Shown one piece after another: positions 54,311 through 63,300 of a stretch of DNA of 64,000 nt. Location: contig NZ_JAAVUW010000004.1 in NCBI RefSeq assembly GCF_018449605.1, positions 248,001-312,000 on the forward strand, written 5' to 3'. The notes under the pieces are model-generated. The model ran no database searches and was not told the DNA's origin. It worked only from the letters and a program-made list of their open reading frames with translations. The position numbers and the translations under genes were made by a program. Every line of letters begins with the position of its first letter. Positions within the stretch are counted from its first letter, which is position 1. The stretch comes from Luteibacter sp. dw_328. Its GTDB lineage: Bacteria; Pseudomonadota; Gammaproteobacteria; Xanthomonadales; Rhodanobacteraceae.

Positions 54311-56737
54311 TTAGAGCTGGCTGCCGAAGGTGAACTGAATACGCTCGACAAAGCGGCCGTCGTCGGACTGCTTACGGAACGGCACGGCGAAGTTGATGAT
54401 CAGCGGACCGATCGGCGCCTGCCACTGCAGCGAGAGACCCGTCGAAGCGCGCAGGTCGCTGGCCTTGAATGCCGAGTACGACGAATACACGTTGCCGACG
54501 TCGACGAACCAGGATACGCGAGCGGTGTTGATGTCCTTCAGGAAGGGCAGCGGCAGGAACATCTGCGCCGTGCCGAGGGTCTTGAAGGCGCCACCGACCG
54601 GCTGGCCATAGCTGTAGTAGCCGTTGCAATTGCCGTTCTTGTCGGGCTTGCCGCCCACGTTCGTGCTGGTGCCATCGCAGAGACGGGGACCCAGGGTGTT
54701 GTCCTGGAAACCACGGACGTCACGAACACCACCGGCGTAGTAGTTCTCCCAGAACGGGAAGGCAACCTTTTCGCCCTTGGAGTAGATCAGGGTCGGGTTG
54801 TTCGGGTCGTTCGGGTTGTAGGCGTAACCATCGTGGTCGTACGTCTGGCCATAGGTCTTGCCGTAGCCGACCTGACCGTCGAGATAGAGCACGAAGCCCT
54901 TGCCGATCGGCCAATAGTGGTTGGCTTCGCCGAAGATCTTGTAGTACTGCACGGTGGAACCGGGCAGTGCGCCGTCGACCGACAGCGTCAGCTGGCCGCC
55001 GCGGGTCGGGGCCCAATAGCTGTTACGTGTGTCGTGCGTAAAGCCCAGGCTCGATGTCCACGAGTGGATCGTCTTGTTACCGACGGCATTCTGGTACGCC
55101 ACCAGCTGGGCTGGCGTGTACACGGAAGTGTTGATCAGGTTCGAGCTGACGCCGAGGCTGGTGGTCAGCGAATCGAAGTCGGAGATCGGGATCGACAGCG
55201 TCGTCTGGAACGATTTGGTGCTGTACGTGTAGTTCGCCAGGTCGGTGTCGCCGTAATCCAGCTTGCTGTAGCCGACGTTGTAGCCGATCTGCACGCCTGA
55301 ATCGGTGAGGTACGGATTCGTGTAGCTCGCATTGATGCGCTTGTAGTACGTGCTGGTTTCCGCGCCGATGGAGAAGCGGTCACCCGTACCCAGGAAGTTG
55401 TTCTGCGAGATCGAGGCCGACAGGATGATGCCCGAGTACTGCGAGTAGCCCACGCCGAACATCAGCGAACCCGCCGACTGTTCCTCGACCTTCGCGGTCA
55501 GGTCGACCTGGTCGACGGTACCCGGCACGAGCGCCTTGTCGATGTCGACGGTCTTGAAGTAACCGAGGCGCTGCAGGCGCGTCTTCGAGCGGTCGATCGC
55601 ACCCTGCGAGTACCAGGCGCCCTCGAGCTGGCGCATTTCACGACGCAGGACCTCGTCTTCCGTGCGGGTATTGCCCTGGAAGACCACGCGGCGCACGTAA
55701 ACGCGCTTGCCCGGCTCGATGAAGAGCGTGAGGTCGGCGGTGCGCTTGTCCTTGTCCAGCTTCGGCACCGGCGTCACCTTGGCGAAGGCGTAGCCGATGT
55801 TGGCGAGGATGGCCTTGATCGCGTCGGTGCTGGCCTCGATGGCGGCACGGTTGAAGGTGTCGCCCTTGTGGATGTACACCAGCTTGCGCAGGGTGTCTTC
55901 CGGCAGGATCAGCTCACCGAGCAGATGGACGTCGGAGACGGTGTAGACCTCGCCTTCCTTGACGCTCGCGTCGATGTACATCGCGCGCTTGTCCGGGCTG
56001 ATCGCCACCTGGGTGGAGTCGACACCGAAGTCGGCGTAGCCGCGATTCATGTAGTAGTTGCTGAGCTTCTCCAGATCGCCGGAGAGCTTTTCGCGGGAGT
56101 ACTGGTCGTCCTTGGAATACCAGGACAGCCAGTTGGACGTGTTCGATTCGAAGCCATCGCGGATGGCCTTGTCGGTGAAGGCCTTGTTGCCGACGACGTT
56201 GATCTCCTTGATCTTCGCCGCCTTGCCTTCGCGGATTTCGATGTCGATGGCCACGCGATTACGGTCCAGCGGCGTGACGTGCGGGATGACCGACACGTTG
56301 TACTTGCCGCGGTTGTAATACTGGCGGATGAGTTCCTGCTGGACGCGGTCGAGGGAGAGGCGGTCGAAGGTTTCACCTTCGGACAGACCGATCTCCTTCA
56401 GACCCTTGCGCAGGTCGTCTTCCTTGATGTCCTTGTTGCCGCGAAGCGTGAGCTTGGCGATGGCCGGACGCTCGGTGACCTTGATCACCAGAATGTCGCC
56501 CTGGCGTTCAATTTCCACGTCGCTGAAGAATTTTGTCTGGTACAGGGCGCGAATGGCGGCCTGGGCTTTCTCGTCGGTCAAGGACTCGCCCTTCTCGATC
56601 GGCAGATAGCTCAGCACCGTGCCCTGGGCAATGCGGGTGAGACCGTCGATACGGATATCGGAGACGACGAACGGCTCAAAAGCAAGCGCATTGGCAGACA
56701 GGGAGGCGAGCAGGATCAGGGCGGCGATACGCTTCAT
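54311..56737 (-). CDS. bamA: Outer membrane protein assembly factor BamA
   Basis: 808 residues. Signal peptide MKRIAALILLASLSANALA (cut near 19), five POTRA domains (about 20-425) and a 16-strand beta-barrel ending in FTFGSQL with the terminal aromatic pattern (RIQFTFGSQL). The loop-6 region shows VRDVRGFQDNTLGPR, containing the conserved VRGF motif. It folds and inserts outer-membrane proteins together with Bam lipoproteins. Start ATG at 56737; 138 bp separate it from rseP. Confidence 0.96.
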   Translation of the reverse strand: MKRIAALILLASLSANALAFEPFVVSDIRIDGLTRIAQGTVLSYLPIEKGESLTDEKAQAAIRALYQTKFFSDVEIERQGDILVIKVTERPAIAKLTLRGNKDIKEDDLRKGLKEIGLSEGETFDRLSLDRVQQELIRQYYNRGKYNVSVIPHVTPLDRNRVAIDIEIREGKAAKIKEINVVGNKAFTDKAIRDGFESNTSNWLSWYSKDDQYSREKLSGDLEKLSNYYMNRGYADFGVDSTQVAISPDKRAMYIDASVKEGEVYTVSDVHLLGELILPEDTLRKLVYIHKGDTFNRAAIEASTDAIKAILANIGYAFAKVTPVPKLDKDKRTADLTLFIEPGKRVYVRRVVFQGNTRTEDEVLRREMRQLEGAWYSQGAIDRSKTRLQRLGYFKTVDIDKALVPGTVDQVDLTAKVEEQSAGSLMFGVGYSQYSGIILSASISQNNFLGTGDRFSIGAETSTYYKRINASYTNPYLTDSGVQIGYNVGYSKLDYGDTDLANYTYSTKSFQTTLSIPISDFDSLTTSLGVSSNLINTSVYTPAQLVAYQNAVGNKTIHSWTSSLGFTHDTRNSYWAPTRGGQLTLSVDGALPGSTVQYYKIFGEANHYWPIGKGFVLYLDGQVGYGKTYGQTYDHDGYAYNPNDPNNPTLIYSKGEKVAFPFWENYYAGGVRDVRGFQDNTLGPRLCDGTSTNVGGKPDKNGNCNGYYSYGQPVGGAFKTLGTAQMFLPLPFLKDINTARVSWFVDVGNVYSSYSAFKASDLRASTGLSLQWQAPIGPLIINFAVPFRKQSDDGRFVERIQFTFGSQL

Positions 56738-56875
56738 CGTCGATTCCGTTGAGTTAAGACCAGAAGCCGGCGGACGAGGCCGGCGACCGAATAGGAGCAC
56801 GCGCAGGGCTCATGCCCGGCGTCGTCTGGCCATGGACGCGCGAGCGCCCAGGGCCGGGGTAATACGGATGCCTCG

Positions 56876-58219
56876 TCACGAGACGATCATTCGCTGGATG
56901 TCGTTGAAAAACGCCAGCCCCATCAGCGTGAACAGCAGGGCAAGCCCGACGTACTGGCCGGCGATCATGGTGCGTTCGCTGACCGGGCTGCCTTTGACCA
57001 ACTCGATAAGGTAATACAGCAGGTGTCCACCGTCCAAGACCGGGATGGGCAACAGGTTAAGGATGGCCAGGCTCAGCGACACCAGACCGAGGAAGTTCAG
57101 GAACCACCCCAGGCCGCGGTTGGCCGAATCGTTGGCGACCTGGGCAATGCCGATGACGCCGGACAGGTTCTTGGTCGAAGCCTGCCCCGAGAGCATCTTG
57201 CCGATCAGGTTGAAGGTGGAGACGGTGCCGTTCCAGGTCGTCTGCAGCGATTCGCTGAAGGCGCGGACCGGACCGTAGCGTAGGGTGGCGGTCTCCGGTG
57301 CCCTGGCGCTGATGCCGATCATCCAGCGGGTCGGCTCGCCGCGCTCGGACTTCTTCTGGGCGGTGATGTCGAGCGTCTGCCTGGCGCCGGCGCGCTCGAT
57401 GACCACGGCGAGCGTCGGCGAGATCACTGCCTGCTCGGGGACCAGCTTGGTGAAGGTGTCGAAGTCCGCGACCGGCTTGCCGTTGACACTGACGATGCGA
57501 TCACCCGGGTGGATGCCGGCCAGGGCGGCGGGGTCGCCGGGCATGACATCGCCGACGAGTGGCGGGGTCTGCAGGGTCAGACCCAGTTGGCCGACTTTCT
57601 TGGCGATGTCACTTTCGCCTGCAAGCTTCTGCAGCGGAAGGACGACATCGCGCTCAGCGCCGTCCGTGCCTCGCACGCGGACCGGCATGGGATCGCTGCC
57701 GAGCATGCCGTTGTAGAGGACTTCAAACGCGTCACTTCCGGTCGCGACAGGGGAGCCGTTCATGGCGATCAGGCGGTCGCCGGGACGGATGCCGGCCTGT
57801 GCAGCGATGGTGCCGGTCGCCGCGTTGACGATGGGCGCCACGTCGGGCTTGCCGATCATGTACATCGCCCAGAAGGCGGCGACGGTAAAAATGAGGTTGA
57901 AGGCCGGACCGGCCGCAACGATGGCGATCCGCTTCCAGACCGACTTGCCGGTGAACTCCTGGCCGCGCTCGGAGGGATCGACCTCGCCTTCGCGGGCGTC
58001 GAGCATCTTTACGTAGCCGCCCAGCGGGATGGCCGCCACCTGGTACTCGGTGCCGTCCTTTGCCACGCGGCGCCACAGCGGGCGGCCAAAGCCGACCGAG
58101 AAGCGGAGTACGCGCACGCCGCAGCGGCGCGCGACCCAGTAATGGCCGAATTCGTGGAAGGTCACCAGCACGCCAAGCGTGACCAGTAGCCAGAACACGG
58201 AACCTAGGAAGGGGCTCAT
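56876..58219 (-). CDS. rseP: Site-2 metalloprotease RseP
   Basis: 447 residues. HEFGH (about 22-26) is the zinc site in the first helix; two PDZ domains (about 115-290) follow, with PPLVGDVMPGDPAALAGIHPGDRIVSVNGK in the second; LLPIPVLDGGH near 385 supplies the third zinc ligand. It cleaves the anti-sigma factor RseA within the membrane to release sigma-E. Start without a clear Shine-Dalgarno sequence. Located between dxr and bamA as usual. Confidence 0.96.
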   Translation of the reverse strand: MSPFLGSVFWLLVTLGVLVTFHEFGHYWVARRCGVRVLRFSVGFGRPLWRRVAKDGTEYQVAAIPLGGYVKMLDAREGEVDPSERGQEFTGKSVWKRIAIVAAGPAFNLIFTVAAFWAMYMIGKPDVAPIVNAATGTIAAQAGIRPGDRLIAMNGSPVATGSDAFEVLYNGMLGSDPMPVRVRGTDGAERDVVLPLQKLAGESDIAKKVGQLGLTLQTPPLVGDVMPGDPAALAGIHPGDRIVSVNGKPVADFDTFTKLVPEQAVISPTLAVVIERAGARQTLDITAQKKSERGEPTRWMIGISARAPETATLRYGPVRAFSESLQTTWNGTVSTFNLIGKMLSGQASTKNLSGVIGIAQVANDSANRGLGWFLNFLGLVSLSLAILNLLPIPVLDGGHLLYYLIELVKGSPVSERTMIAGQYVGLALLFTLMGLAFFNDIQRMIVS

Positions 58220-58264
58220 CGGAGAGGGAGGGTCTCGAAAAAAAAGTCGTTGGGTAGAGCGAGT

Positions 58265-59449
58265 TTAGCAGTAAGCGCGGTGCAGAACGTCCCGCGCCGA
58301 CCGCCTGGCGGCAGCGTCGCGCTCTACAAGGGTCTGGACATCGACCACGGGTTCGGCCGGCAGTTCCTCAAGAACCCGTTCGACGAGTTCGGCGATGCCC
58401 AGGAACGGCAGGGTCCCGGCAAGGAACGCACCCACGGCAATTTCGTTGGCCGCGTTCAGGATCGTGGTGGCATCGCCACCCGCCCGCAGCGCCTGGAAGG
58501 CCAGCGCGAGGCAGCGAAAGGTATCGGTGTCGGGCTTTTCGAAGTCCAGCCGGGCATGTGCGGCCAGATCCAGCGGGGCGACCCCGGCGTCGATGCGCTC
58601 GGGCCACGCCAGCGCGCAGGAGATGGCCGTGCGCATATCCGGATTGCCAAGCTGGGCCAGCATGGATCCGTCGATGTAGTCGACCATCGAGTGGATCAGG
58701 CTCTGCGGATGGACCACGACCTCGATGCGGTCGACCGGCGCGGCGAACAGATGGTGTGCCTCGATGACTTCGAGTCCCTTGTTCATCAGCGTGGCCGAGT
58801 CGACCGAGATTTTCCGGCCCATCGACCACTTCGGATGGGCGCAGGCTTCGTCGGGGGTGATCGTGCCGAGATCGGCGCGCGTGCGGCCGCGGAACGGCCC
58901 ACCGGAGGCGGTCAGCACCAGGCGCCGAACCCCGGCCCGGGCGAGATCGGGTCGGCCGCCGGGCAGGCACTGGAAGATCGCGTTGTGTTCGGAATCGACC
59001 GGAAAGAGCTCGCCACCGCCCTGCCGCAGGGCCTCGAGCAGCAAGGCGCCGCCCATGACGACGGATTCCTTGTTTGCCAGCAGGAGGCGCTTGCCGGCGC
59101 GCGCGACAGCGAAGGTCGAGTCGAGCCCGGCCGCGCCGACGATGGCAGCCACCACGGTGTCGCATAGCGGGCCGGCCGCTGCGGCCGTGACGGCGTCAGC
59201 GCCCGAGGCGACATCGCAACGCACGCCGGCGGCGGCAAGTCGACGGACGAGGTCGGCCTCCATGCCCGGGTCGGCAACGATCGCGAGGTCGGGGCGAAAG
59301 CGTTCGCACAGCGCCGCCAATGCCTCGCTGCTCTGGTTGGCCACGAGCACGCTGGCGCGGAAACGGTCGGGGTGGCGGGCGATGACATCGAGCGTGCTGC
59401 CGCCGATGGAACCGGTGGCACCGAGGACCGCAACCTGACGAATAGCCAT
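58265..59449 (-). CDS. dxr: 1-deoxy-D-xylulose 5-phosphate reductoisomerase
   Basis: 394 residues. NADPH-binding [22 protein letters not shown] at the N-terminus; active-site region [14 protein letters not shown] and the metal/substrate loop [23 protein letters not shown]. It converts DXP to 2-C-methyl-D-erythritol 4-phosphate, the committed step of the MEP isoprenoid pathway, feeding UppS in the same cluster. Two bases separate it from the cdsA stop. Confidence 0.96.
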   Translation of the reverse strand: MAIRQVAVLGATGSIGGSTLDVIARHPDRFRASVLVANQSSEALAALCERFRPDLAIVADPGMEADLVRRLAAAGVRCDVASGADAVTAAAAGPLCDTVVAAIVGAAGLDSTFAVARAGKRLLLANKESVVMGGALLLEALRQGGGELFPVDSEHNAIFQCLPGGRPDLARAGVRRLVLTASGGPFRGRTRADLGTITPDEACAHPKWSMGRKISVDSATLMNKGLEVIEAHHLFAAPVDRIEVVVHPQSLIHSMVDYIDGSMLAQLGNPDMRTAISCALAWPERIDAGVAPLDLAAHARLDFEKPDTDTFRCLALAFQALRAGGDATTILNAANEIAVGAFLAGTLPFLGIAELVERVLEELPAEPVVDVQTLVERDAAARRSARDVLHRAYC

Positions 59450-59451
59450 GG

Positions 59452-60270
59452 CTACAGGCCCAGCAACATTTTGCCCGCCGCGAAGACCGGCAGGGCGGCG
59501 AACACGCTGTCGAGGCGGTCGAGCAGGCCGCCGTGCCCCGGGAACAGGCTACCGGAGTCCTTTACGGCTGCATGGCGCTTCATCAGGCTCTCGAACAGGT
59601 CGCCGACCACGGAAAAACCGACGGTCACCACGCCGAGGACGGCGAGCCCGACAAGCTGCGAGGTCTCGCGCACGCCGATCAGGTAGCCGCCCAGCACCGT
59701 GATGAACGAACCGGCGACGATGGCGCCGTAGACACCGGCCCAGGTCTTTCCCGGGCTGATGCGCGGCGCCAGTTTGCGCCGACCGAAATAGCGGCCGCTG
59801 AAATAGGCGCCGGTATCGGCGAACCAGACGATGACCAGCCCCAGGAGCGTCCACCAGTGGCCGTGATCGCTTGCGTGCATCGCCATGGCCGCGGCCAGGG
59901 TCGGTACGATGACCAGGACGCCCACGCCCAGCTTGAGCATGCGGTTTTCGGCGTTGGGAGCGGCGGCGAAAGTGAAATTACGCAACCAGAAGCAGCAGCC
60001 GATCCACCAGGCCACGCCGGCGAGGGTCAGTGCGGTGAGCAGCCCCGGCGTCCACACGAGAAGGAGGGCGAGCAGCATGGCGGCGGCGACGGCCGCGACG
60101 ATGCCCTGGCCGACCGCGGTGCGGCTTCCGGCGAGCTGGCTCCACTCCCAGGCGGCTCCCACGAAGACGATCGCGATGAGTGCCGCGAAGAAGCCGGTAG
60201 GCGGCAGGAGGATCAGCGCCAGGACGACCGGAATGAGGACGGCGGCAGTGAGGATACGTTGCTTGAGCAT
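59452..60270 (-). CDS. cdsA: Phosphatidate cytidylyltransferase
   Basis: 272 residues, about eight helices. C-terminal signature [19 protein letters not shown] and [28 protein letters not shown], the CdsA motif with metal-binding Asp residues. It makes CDP-diacylglycerol from phosphatidate and CTP for phospholipid synthesis in the inner membrane. Between uppS and dxr, 12 and 2 bp apart. Confidence 0.96.
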   Translation of the reverse strand: MLKQRILTAAVLIPVVLALILLPPTGFFAALIAIVFVGAAWEWSQLAGSRTAVGQGIVAAVAAAMLLALLLVWTPGLLTALTLAGVAWWIGCCFWLRNFTFAAAPNAENRMLKLGVGVLVIVPTLAAAMAMHASDHGHWWTLLGLVIVWFADTGAYFSGRYFGRRKLAPRISPGKTWAGVYGAIVAGSFITVLGGYLIGVRETSQLVGLAVLGVVTVGFSVVGDLFESLMKRHAAVKDSGSLFPGHGGLLDRLDSVFAALPVFAAGKMLLGL

Positions 60271-60282
60271 GAGTTTCCGGCG

Positions 60283-61020
60283 TTAACCCGTGGCGACCTG
60301 CTCACCGGTGCGGCCGTAGCGGCGCTCGCGGCGGGCATAGTCGTCGAGAGCCTCGGAGAGGCAGGCCTGGTCGACGTCGGGCCACAGGGTGTCGGTGAAA
60401 TAGAGCTCGGCATAGGCAAGCTGCCAGAGCAGGAAGTTGCTGACCCGGTGCTCACCGCCCGTGCGGATGAACAGGTCGAGCGGCGGTTGATCGGCGAGAC
60501 AGGTGTAACGATGGAGTCGCGCTTCGTCCAGTTCGGCCGCGGCGAATTCACCCCGGGCAATCGCTTCCATGGCGAGGCGCGCGGCGTTGGCGATGTCCCA
60601 GCGGCCGCCGTAATTCACGGCGACGTTCATGTTCAGGGCAGTGTTGCCGGACGTGCGGTCCATGGCACCCAGCATGCGCGCGCGCAGTTCGGGAGCGAAC
60701 GCGTCGAGGTCGCCGACGAAGCGGATGCGGACACCGTTGGTGTGCAGCTCGTCGACTTCCTTGTCGATCGCCTTGAGAAACAGTTCCATAAGCGCCGAGA
60801 CCTCGGTCGCCGGGCGATTCCAGTTCTCGCTGGAGAAGGCGAACAGCGTAAGCGACGCGATACCCCGGCGCAGGCAGAACTCGACCGCTTCCTTGACCGC
60901 CTTCTGGCCGGCGTGATGGCCGAACGTGCGCGGACGCAGCCGTTGCTTCGCCCAGCGACCGTTTCCGTCCATGACGATGGCCAGGTGACGGGGAACCCGT
61001 GCGTCGGGCTTGGCTGCCAT
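60283..61020 (-). CDS. uppS: Undecaprenyl diphosphate synthase (cis-prenyltransferase)
   Basis: 245 residues. HLAIVMDGNGRWAKQRLRPRTFGHHAG carries the catalytic Asp; LFAFSSENWNRP and DLFIRTGGEHRVSNFLLWQLAYAELYFTDTLWPD are conserved substrate regions. It elongates farnesyl diphosphate with eight isopentenyl units to C55 undecaprenyl diphosphate, the carrier for peptidoglycan and O-antigen. Follows frr after 21 bases. Confidence 0.96.
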   Translation of the reverse strand: MAAKPDARVPRHLAIVMDGNGRWAKQRLRPRTFGHHAGQKAVKEAVEFCLRRGIASLTLFAFSSENWNRPATEVSALMELFLKAIDKEVDELHTNGVRIRFVGDLDAFAPELRARMLGAMDRTSGNTALNMNVAVNYGGRWDIANAARLAMEAIARGEFAAAELDEARLHRYTCLADQPPLDLFIRTGGEHRVSNFLLWQLAYAELYFTDTLWPDVDQACLSEALDDYARRERRYGRTGEQVATG

Positions 61021-61041
61021 GGCGGCTGATCCGATGGCGCG

Positions 61042-61599
61042 TCAGAGCGCCATCAGCTCCTTTTCCTTTTCCTTGACGACGTCGTCCACTTCCTTCACGA
61101 ACTTGTCCGTGAGGGTCTGGATGTCGGCGTCGGCGCGCTTCTGGTCGTCTTCCGTAACGGTCTTGTCCTTGAGCAGCTTGGCCACGTGCTGGACGGCGTC
61201 GCGACGAACGTTGCGGATGGCGATCTTGGCAGCCTCGCCTTCCTTCGACACGGTCTTGGCGAGCTCCCTGCGGCGCTCCTCGGTCGGGGGCGGAAAGTTG
61301 AGGCGGATGTCCATGCCCATGGTCGTCGGCGTGATGCCCAGATCGGATGCCATGATGGCCTTCTCGATCGGTCCGACCATCGCCTTGTCGAACGGCTTGA
61401 TGGACAGCGAGCGGGCATCCGGCGTGGACACGTTGGCCACCTGGGACAGCGGCGTCGGGGTGCCGTAATAGGGCACGACGATATTGTCGAGGATGGACGC
61501 ATTCGCGCGACCGGTGCGAATCGTCTTCAGGTCGTGCTTGAGAGACTCGATGCTCTTGCCCATGCGGGTCTGGGCATCGGCTTTGATGTCGTTGATCAT
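61042..61599 (-). CDS. frr: Ribosome recycling factor
   Basis: 185 residues of alpha-helical RRF: MINDIKADAQTRMGKSIESLKHDLKTIRTGRANASILD at the start and the conserved KKAEADVQKLTD-like C-terminal helix (QKRADADIQTLTDKFVKEVDDVVKEKEKELM). With EF-G it splits the post-termination ribosome. A 100-bp gap separates it from pyrH. The gap holds a GGGCCTC/GAGGCCC hairpin without a clear T run. Confidence 0.96.
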   Translation of the reverse strand: MINDIKADAQTRMGKSIESLKHDLKTIRTGRANASILDNIVVPYYGTPTPLSQVANVSTPDARSLSIKPFDKAMVGPIEKAIMASDLGITPTTMGMDIRLNFPPPTEERRRELAKTVSKEGEAAKIAIRNVRRDAVQHVAKLLKDKTVTEDDQKRADADIQTLTDKFVKEVDDVVKEKEKELMAL

Positions 61600-61699
61600 G
61601 GGCGGGATTCCGGTGGATCAGGTCAGCAGACGAGTATAGCAGCGCGGGCCGCACGGCCGTGCCGCAGCGCGCCAAGGGCCTCCGGGAGGCCCGTCAGGC

Positions 61700-62422
61700 T
61701 CAGCCCGCGTCGACGAGCGTACCGACCTGCTCACCCTTCATGATCTTCATGAGGTTGCCGGGCTGGGTCATGTCGTAGATACGCAGGGGCAGCTTGTTTT
61801 CGCGGCACAACGCAATCGCCGCGGTGTCCATCACTTCGAGGCGGCGCTCGATCACCTGGTTGTAGGTGAGGTGGTCGTAGCGGGTGGCGGTCGGGTCACG
61901 CTTCGGATCGGCCGAATAGATGCCGTCCACCTTGGTGGCCTTGAGCAACAGATCGGCGCCGACTTCCACGGCACGCAGGGCGGCGGCGGAGTCGGTGGTG
62001 AAGAAGGGGTTGCCGATGCCGGCGGCGAACAGCGCGACGCGGCCCTTTTCGAGGTGGCGGATGGCGCGACGACGGATGAAGTCTTCGCAGACTTCGTTGA
62101 TCTTGATAGCGCTCATGGTGCGTGCTTCGCCACCGAGCTTTTCGATGGCGTCCTGCATGGCCAGAGCGTTCATGACGGTCGCCAGCATGCCCATGTGGTC
62201 GCCGGTGACGCGATCCATCCCGGCGGCGGCCAGACCCGCGCCACGGAAGATGTTGCCGCCTCCGATAACGACGCCGATCTGCGCGCCGGCGTCACGCACT
62301 TCGAGAATTTCCTTGGCCAGCCCACCGATCACCTTGGGATCGATGCCGTAGTCCTCTGCTCCCATAAGGGCTTCACCGGAGAGCTTGAGCAGGATGCGGC
62401 GGTTCTTCAGCGGGGTGCTCAT
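61700..62422 (-). CDS. pyrH: Uridylate kinase PyrH
   Basis: 240 residues, amino-acid-kinase fold: [44 protein letters not shown] segment (here [37 protein letters not shown]). It phosphorylates UMP to UDP and is inhibited by UTP and activated by GTP in relatives. Start at 62422 with GGAG seven bases upstream. Unlike most relatives, where tsf and pyrH are close, 880 bp of repeat-rich DNA and a strong terminator separate it from tsf, so it must have its own promoter. Confidence 0.96.
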   Translation of the reverse strand: MSTPLKNRRILLKLSGEALMGAEDYGIDPKVIGGLAKEILEVRDAGAQIGVVIGGGNIFRGAGLAAAGMDRVTGDHMGMLATVMNALAMQDAIEKLGGEARTMSAIKINEVCEDFIRRRAIRHLEKGRVALFAAGIGNPFFTTDSAAALRAVEVGADLLLKATKVDGIYSADPKRDPTATRYDHLTYNQVIERRLEVMDTAAIALCRENKLPLRIYDMTQPGNLMKIMKGEQVGTLVDAG

Positions 62423-62503
62423 GGGGAATCTCCAGTTTGTGTGGGGCAAAACGGGCTTAGTTTAACGCGCACAGCGTTGTTACAGCTATGTGAATAAACA
62501 AAT

Positions 62504-62570
62504 GTAGGAGCCGATTCATCGGCGAAAGGCCGGTCGCTACGCGCCCGATGTAACCAGCGGCGTTCGCCGC
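62504..62570 (+). repeat. GTAG-REP plus shared outer module
   Basis: REP at 62504-62526 followed by cggtcgctacgcgcccgatg and taaccagcggcgttcgccgc, the same module as at 34270-34337. It lies about 80 bp upstream of the pyrH start codon. Confidence 0.85.
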
Positions 62571-62594
62571 GGCGGGCGCGGACGTAGCGGCGCA

Positions 62595-62736
62595 GAGCCT
62601 TCGGTGCCCACCCTCGCTGCTCAGACACGTCCTCCGCGTTTCGTACCGGAAAGTCCGCTGCGCGGCCCGTGTTCTTATTGGCCTGCGGCCGCTCCACTTG
62701 TGCGGAACTCGCCTCGAGGGTGGGCACCGAAGACTC
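62595..62736 (+). repeat. Long-stem hairpin unit C (family 1)
   Basis: 142 bp. Arms 62595-62616 and 62715-62736 pair over 22 bp with one C-A mismatch. The left arm equals that of unit B. The interior starts CTGCTCAGACACGTCC as in unit A and carries the B-type variant TTTCGTACCGG. Confidence 0.85.
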
Positions 62737-62974
62737 TTCCCATCCCTGAGGTTCGTGCGGGCCGAGCCGACGAGGCAACGCCGCTCCGGCTGACGGCTCG
62801 TCGGCATCGCCAAACGGTCGACCCCAGCGCCGAGATCGTCCGCGAGTCAGCGCAGCGGCGAGGAAAACGCTCGCCGCGCCGGAAATGACGTATCTGCACG
62901 ACCGCCGTAATGGTCCGCTTGGGCGGCCACACCCACGCCAACGGCTCTCCTTTCCGCTGACCGTATCGTCGTGA

Positions 62975-63115
62975 GAGACCTTGGTGTCCACCCTCGAGGC
63001 GAGTTCCGCACAAGTGGAGCGGCCGTAGGCCAATAAGAACAGGGGCCGCGGAGCGGCCTTTCCTTCTCGAACGCGGAGGACGTGTCTGAGCAGCGAGGGT
63101 GGGCACCAAGGTCTC
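62975..63115 (-). repeat. Long-stem hairpin unit D (family 1, inverted)
   Basis: 141 bp. Arms 62975-62996 and 63094-63115 pair over 22 bp with one T-G opposition, which would be a G-U wobble if transcribed. Left arm identical to unit A. The interior is unit A's on the other strand, with the A-type variant near TTCGAGAAGG. Confidence 0.85.
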
Positions 63116-63245
63116 CCCGCGAGACGCCCAAGTGTAGAGAGCGATGGCGGAGCCGGGCCCCGCGAAGCCGAAGGCGAGCCGTCTGCGAGGTGCGAGACCC
63201 GGCCCGAAAGCCGAGCGCCCGGGCCTTGGTGATCCACGATGAGCC

Positions 63246-63277
63246 AAAAAAAGAGCCGCGATTGCTCGCGGCTCTTT
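63246..63277 (-). terminator. Rho-independent terminator after tsf
   Basis: Perfect 11-bp stem AAAGAGCCGCG (63250-63260) and CGCGGCTCTTT (63267-63277), six-base loop, followed on the minus strand by a T run. It lies 23 bases after the tsf stop, just before repeat locus 3. Confidence 0.93.
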
Positions 63278-63300
63278 CGGGTGCTGCCAGGAGGAAAGGC

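Larger units (their letters stand above)
62504..63235. repeat. Intergenic composite repeat locus 3 (between tsf and pyrH)
   Basis: Within the 878-bp gap between pyrH and tsf: a REP with its outer module (62504-62570), unit C (62595-62736), a spacer of about 238 bp, unit D (62975-63115) and a flank to about 63235. Units C and D plus the flank equal locus 1 in reverse complement; the middle of the spacer differs. Unlike loci 1 and 2 it lies between genes of the same direction. Open frames across it translate only repeat sequence. Confidence 0.85.

Noticed and set aside
59533-61029. Plus-strand open frame of 498 codons across cdsA and uppS.
   Set aside because: Antisense to two well-conserved essential genes; no start signal.
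61662-61695. GGGCCTC/GAGGCCC hairpin between pyrH and frr as a terminator.
   Set aside because: Stem is short and not followed by a T run on the minus strand; operon continuity is more likely.
62419-63237. Open frames of 190-272 codons across repeat locus 3.
   Set aside because: Same repeat-derived peptides as in locus 1, no ribosome binding site, no family similarity.
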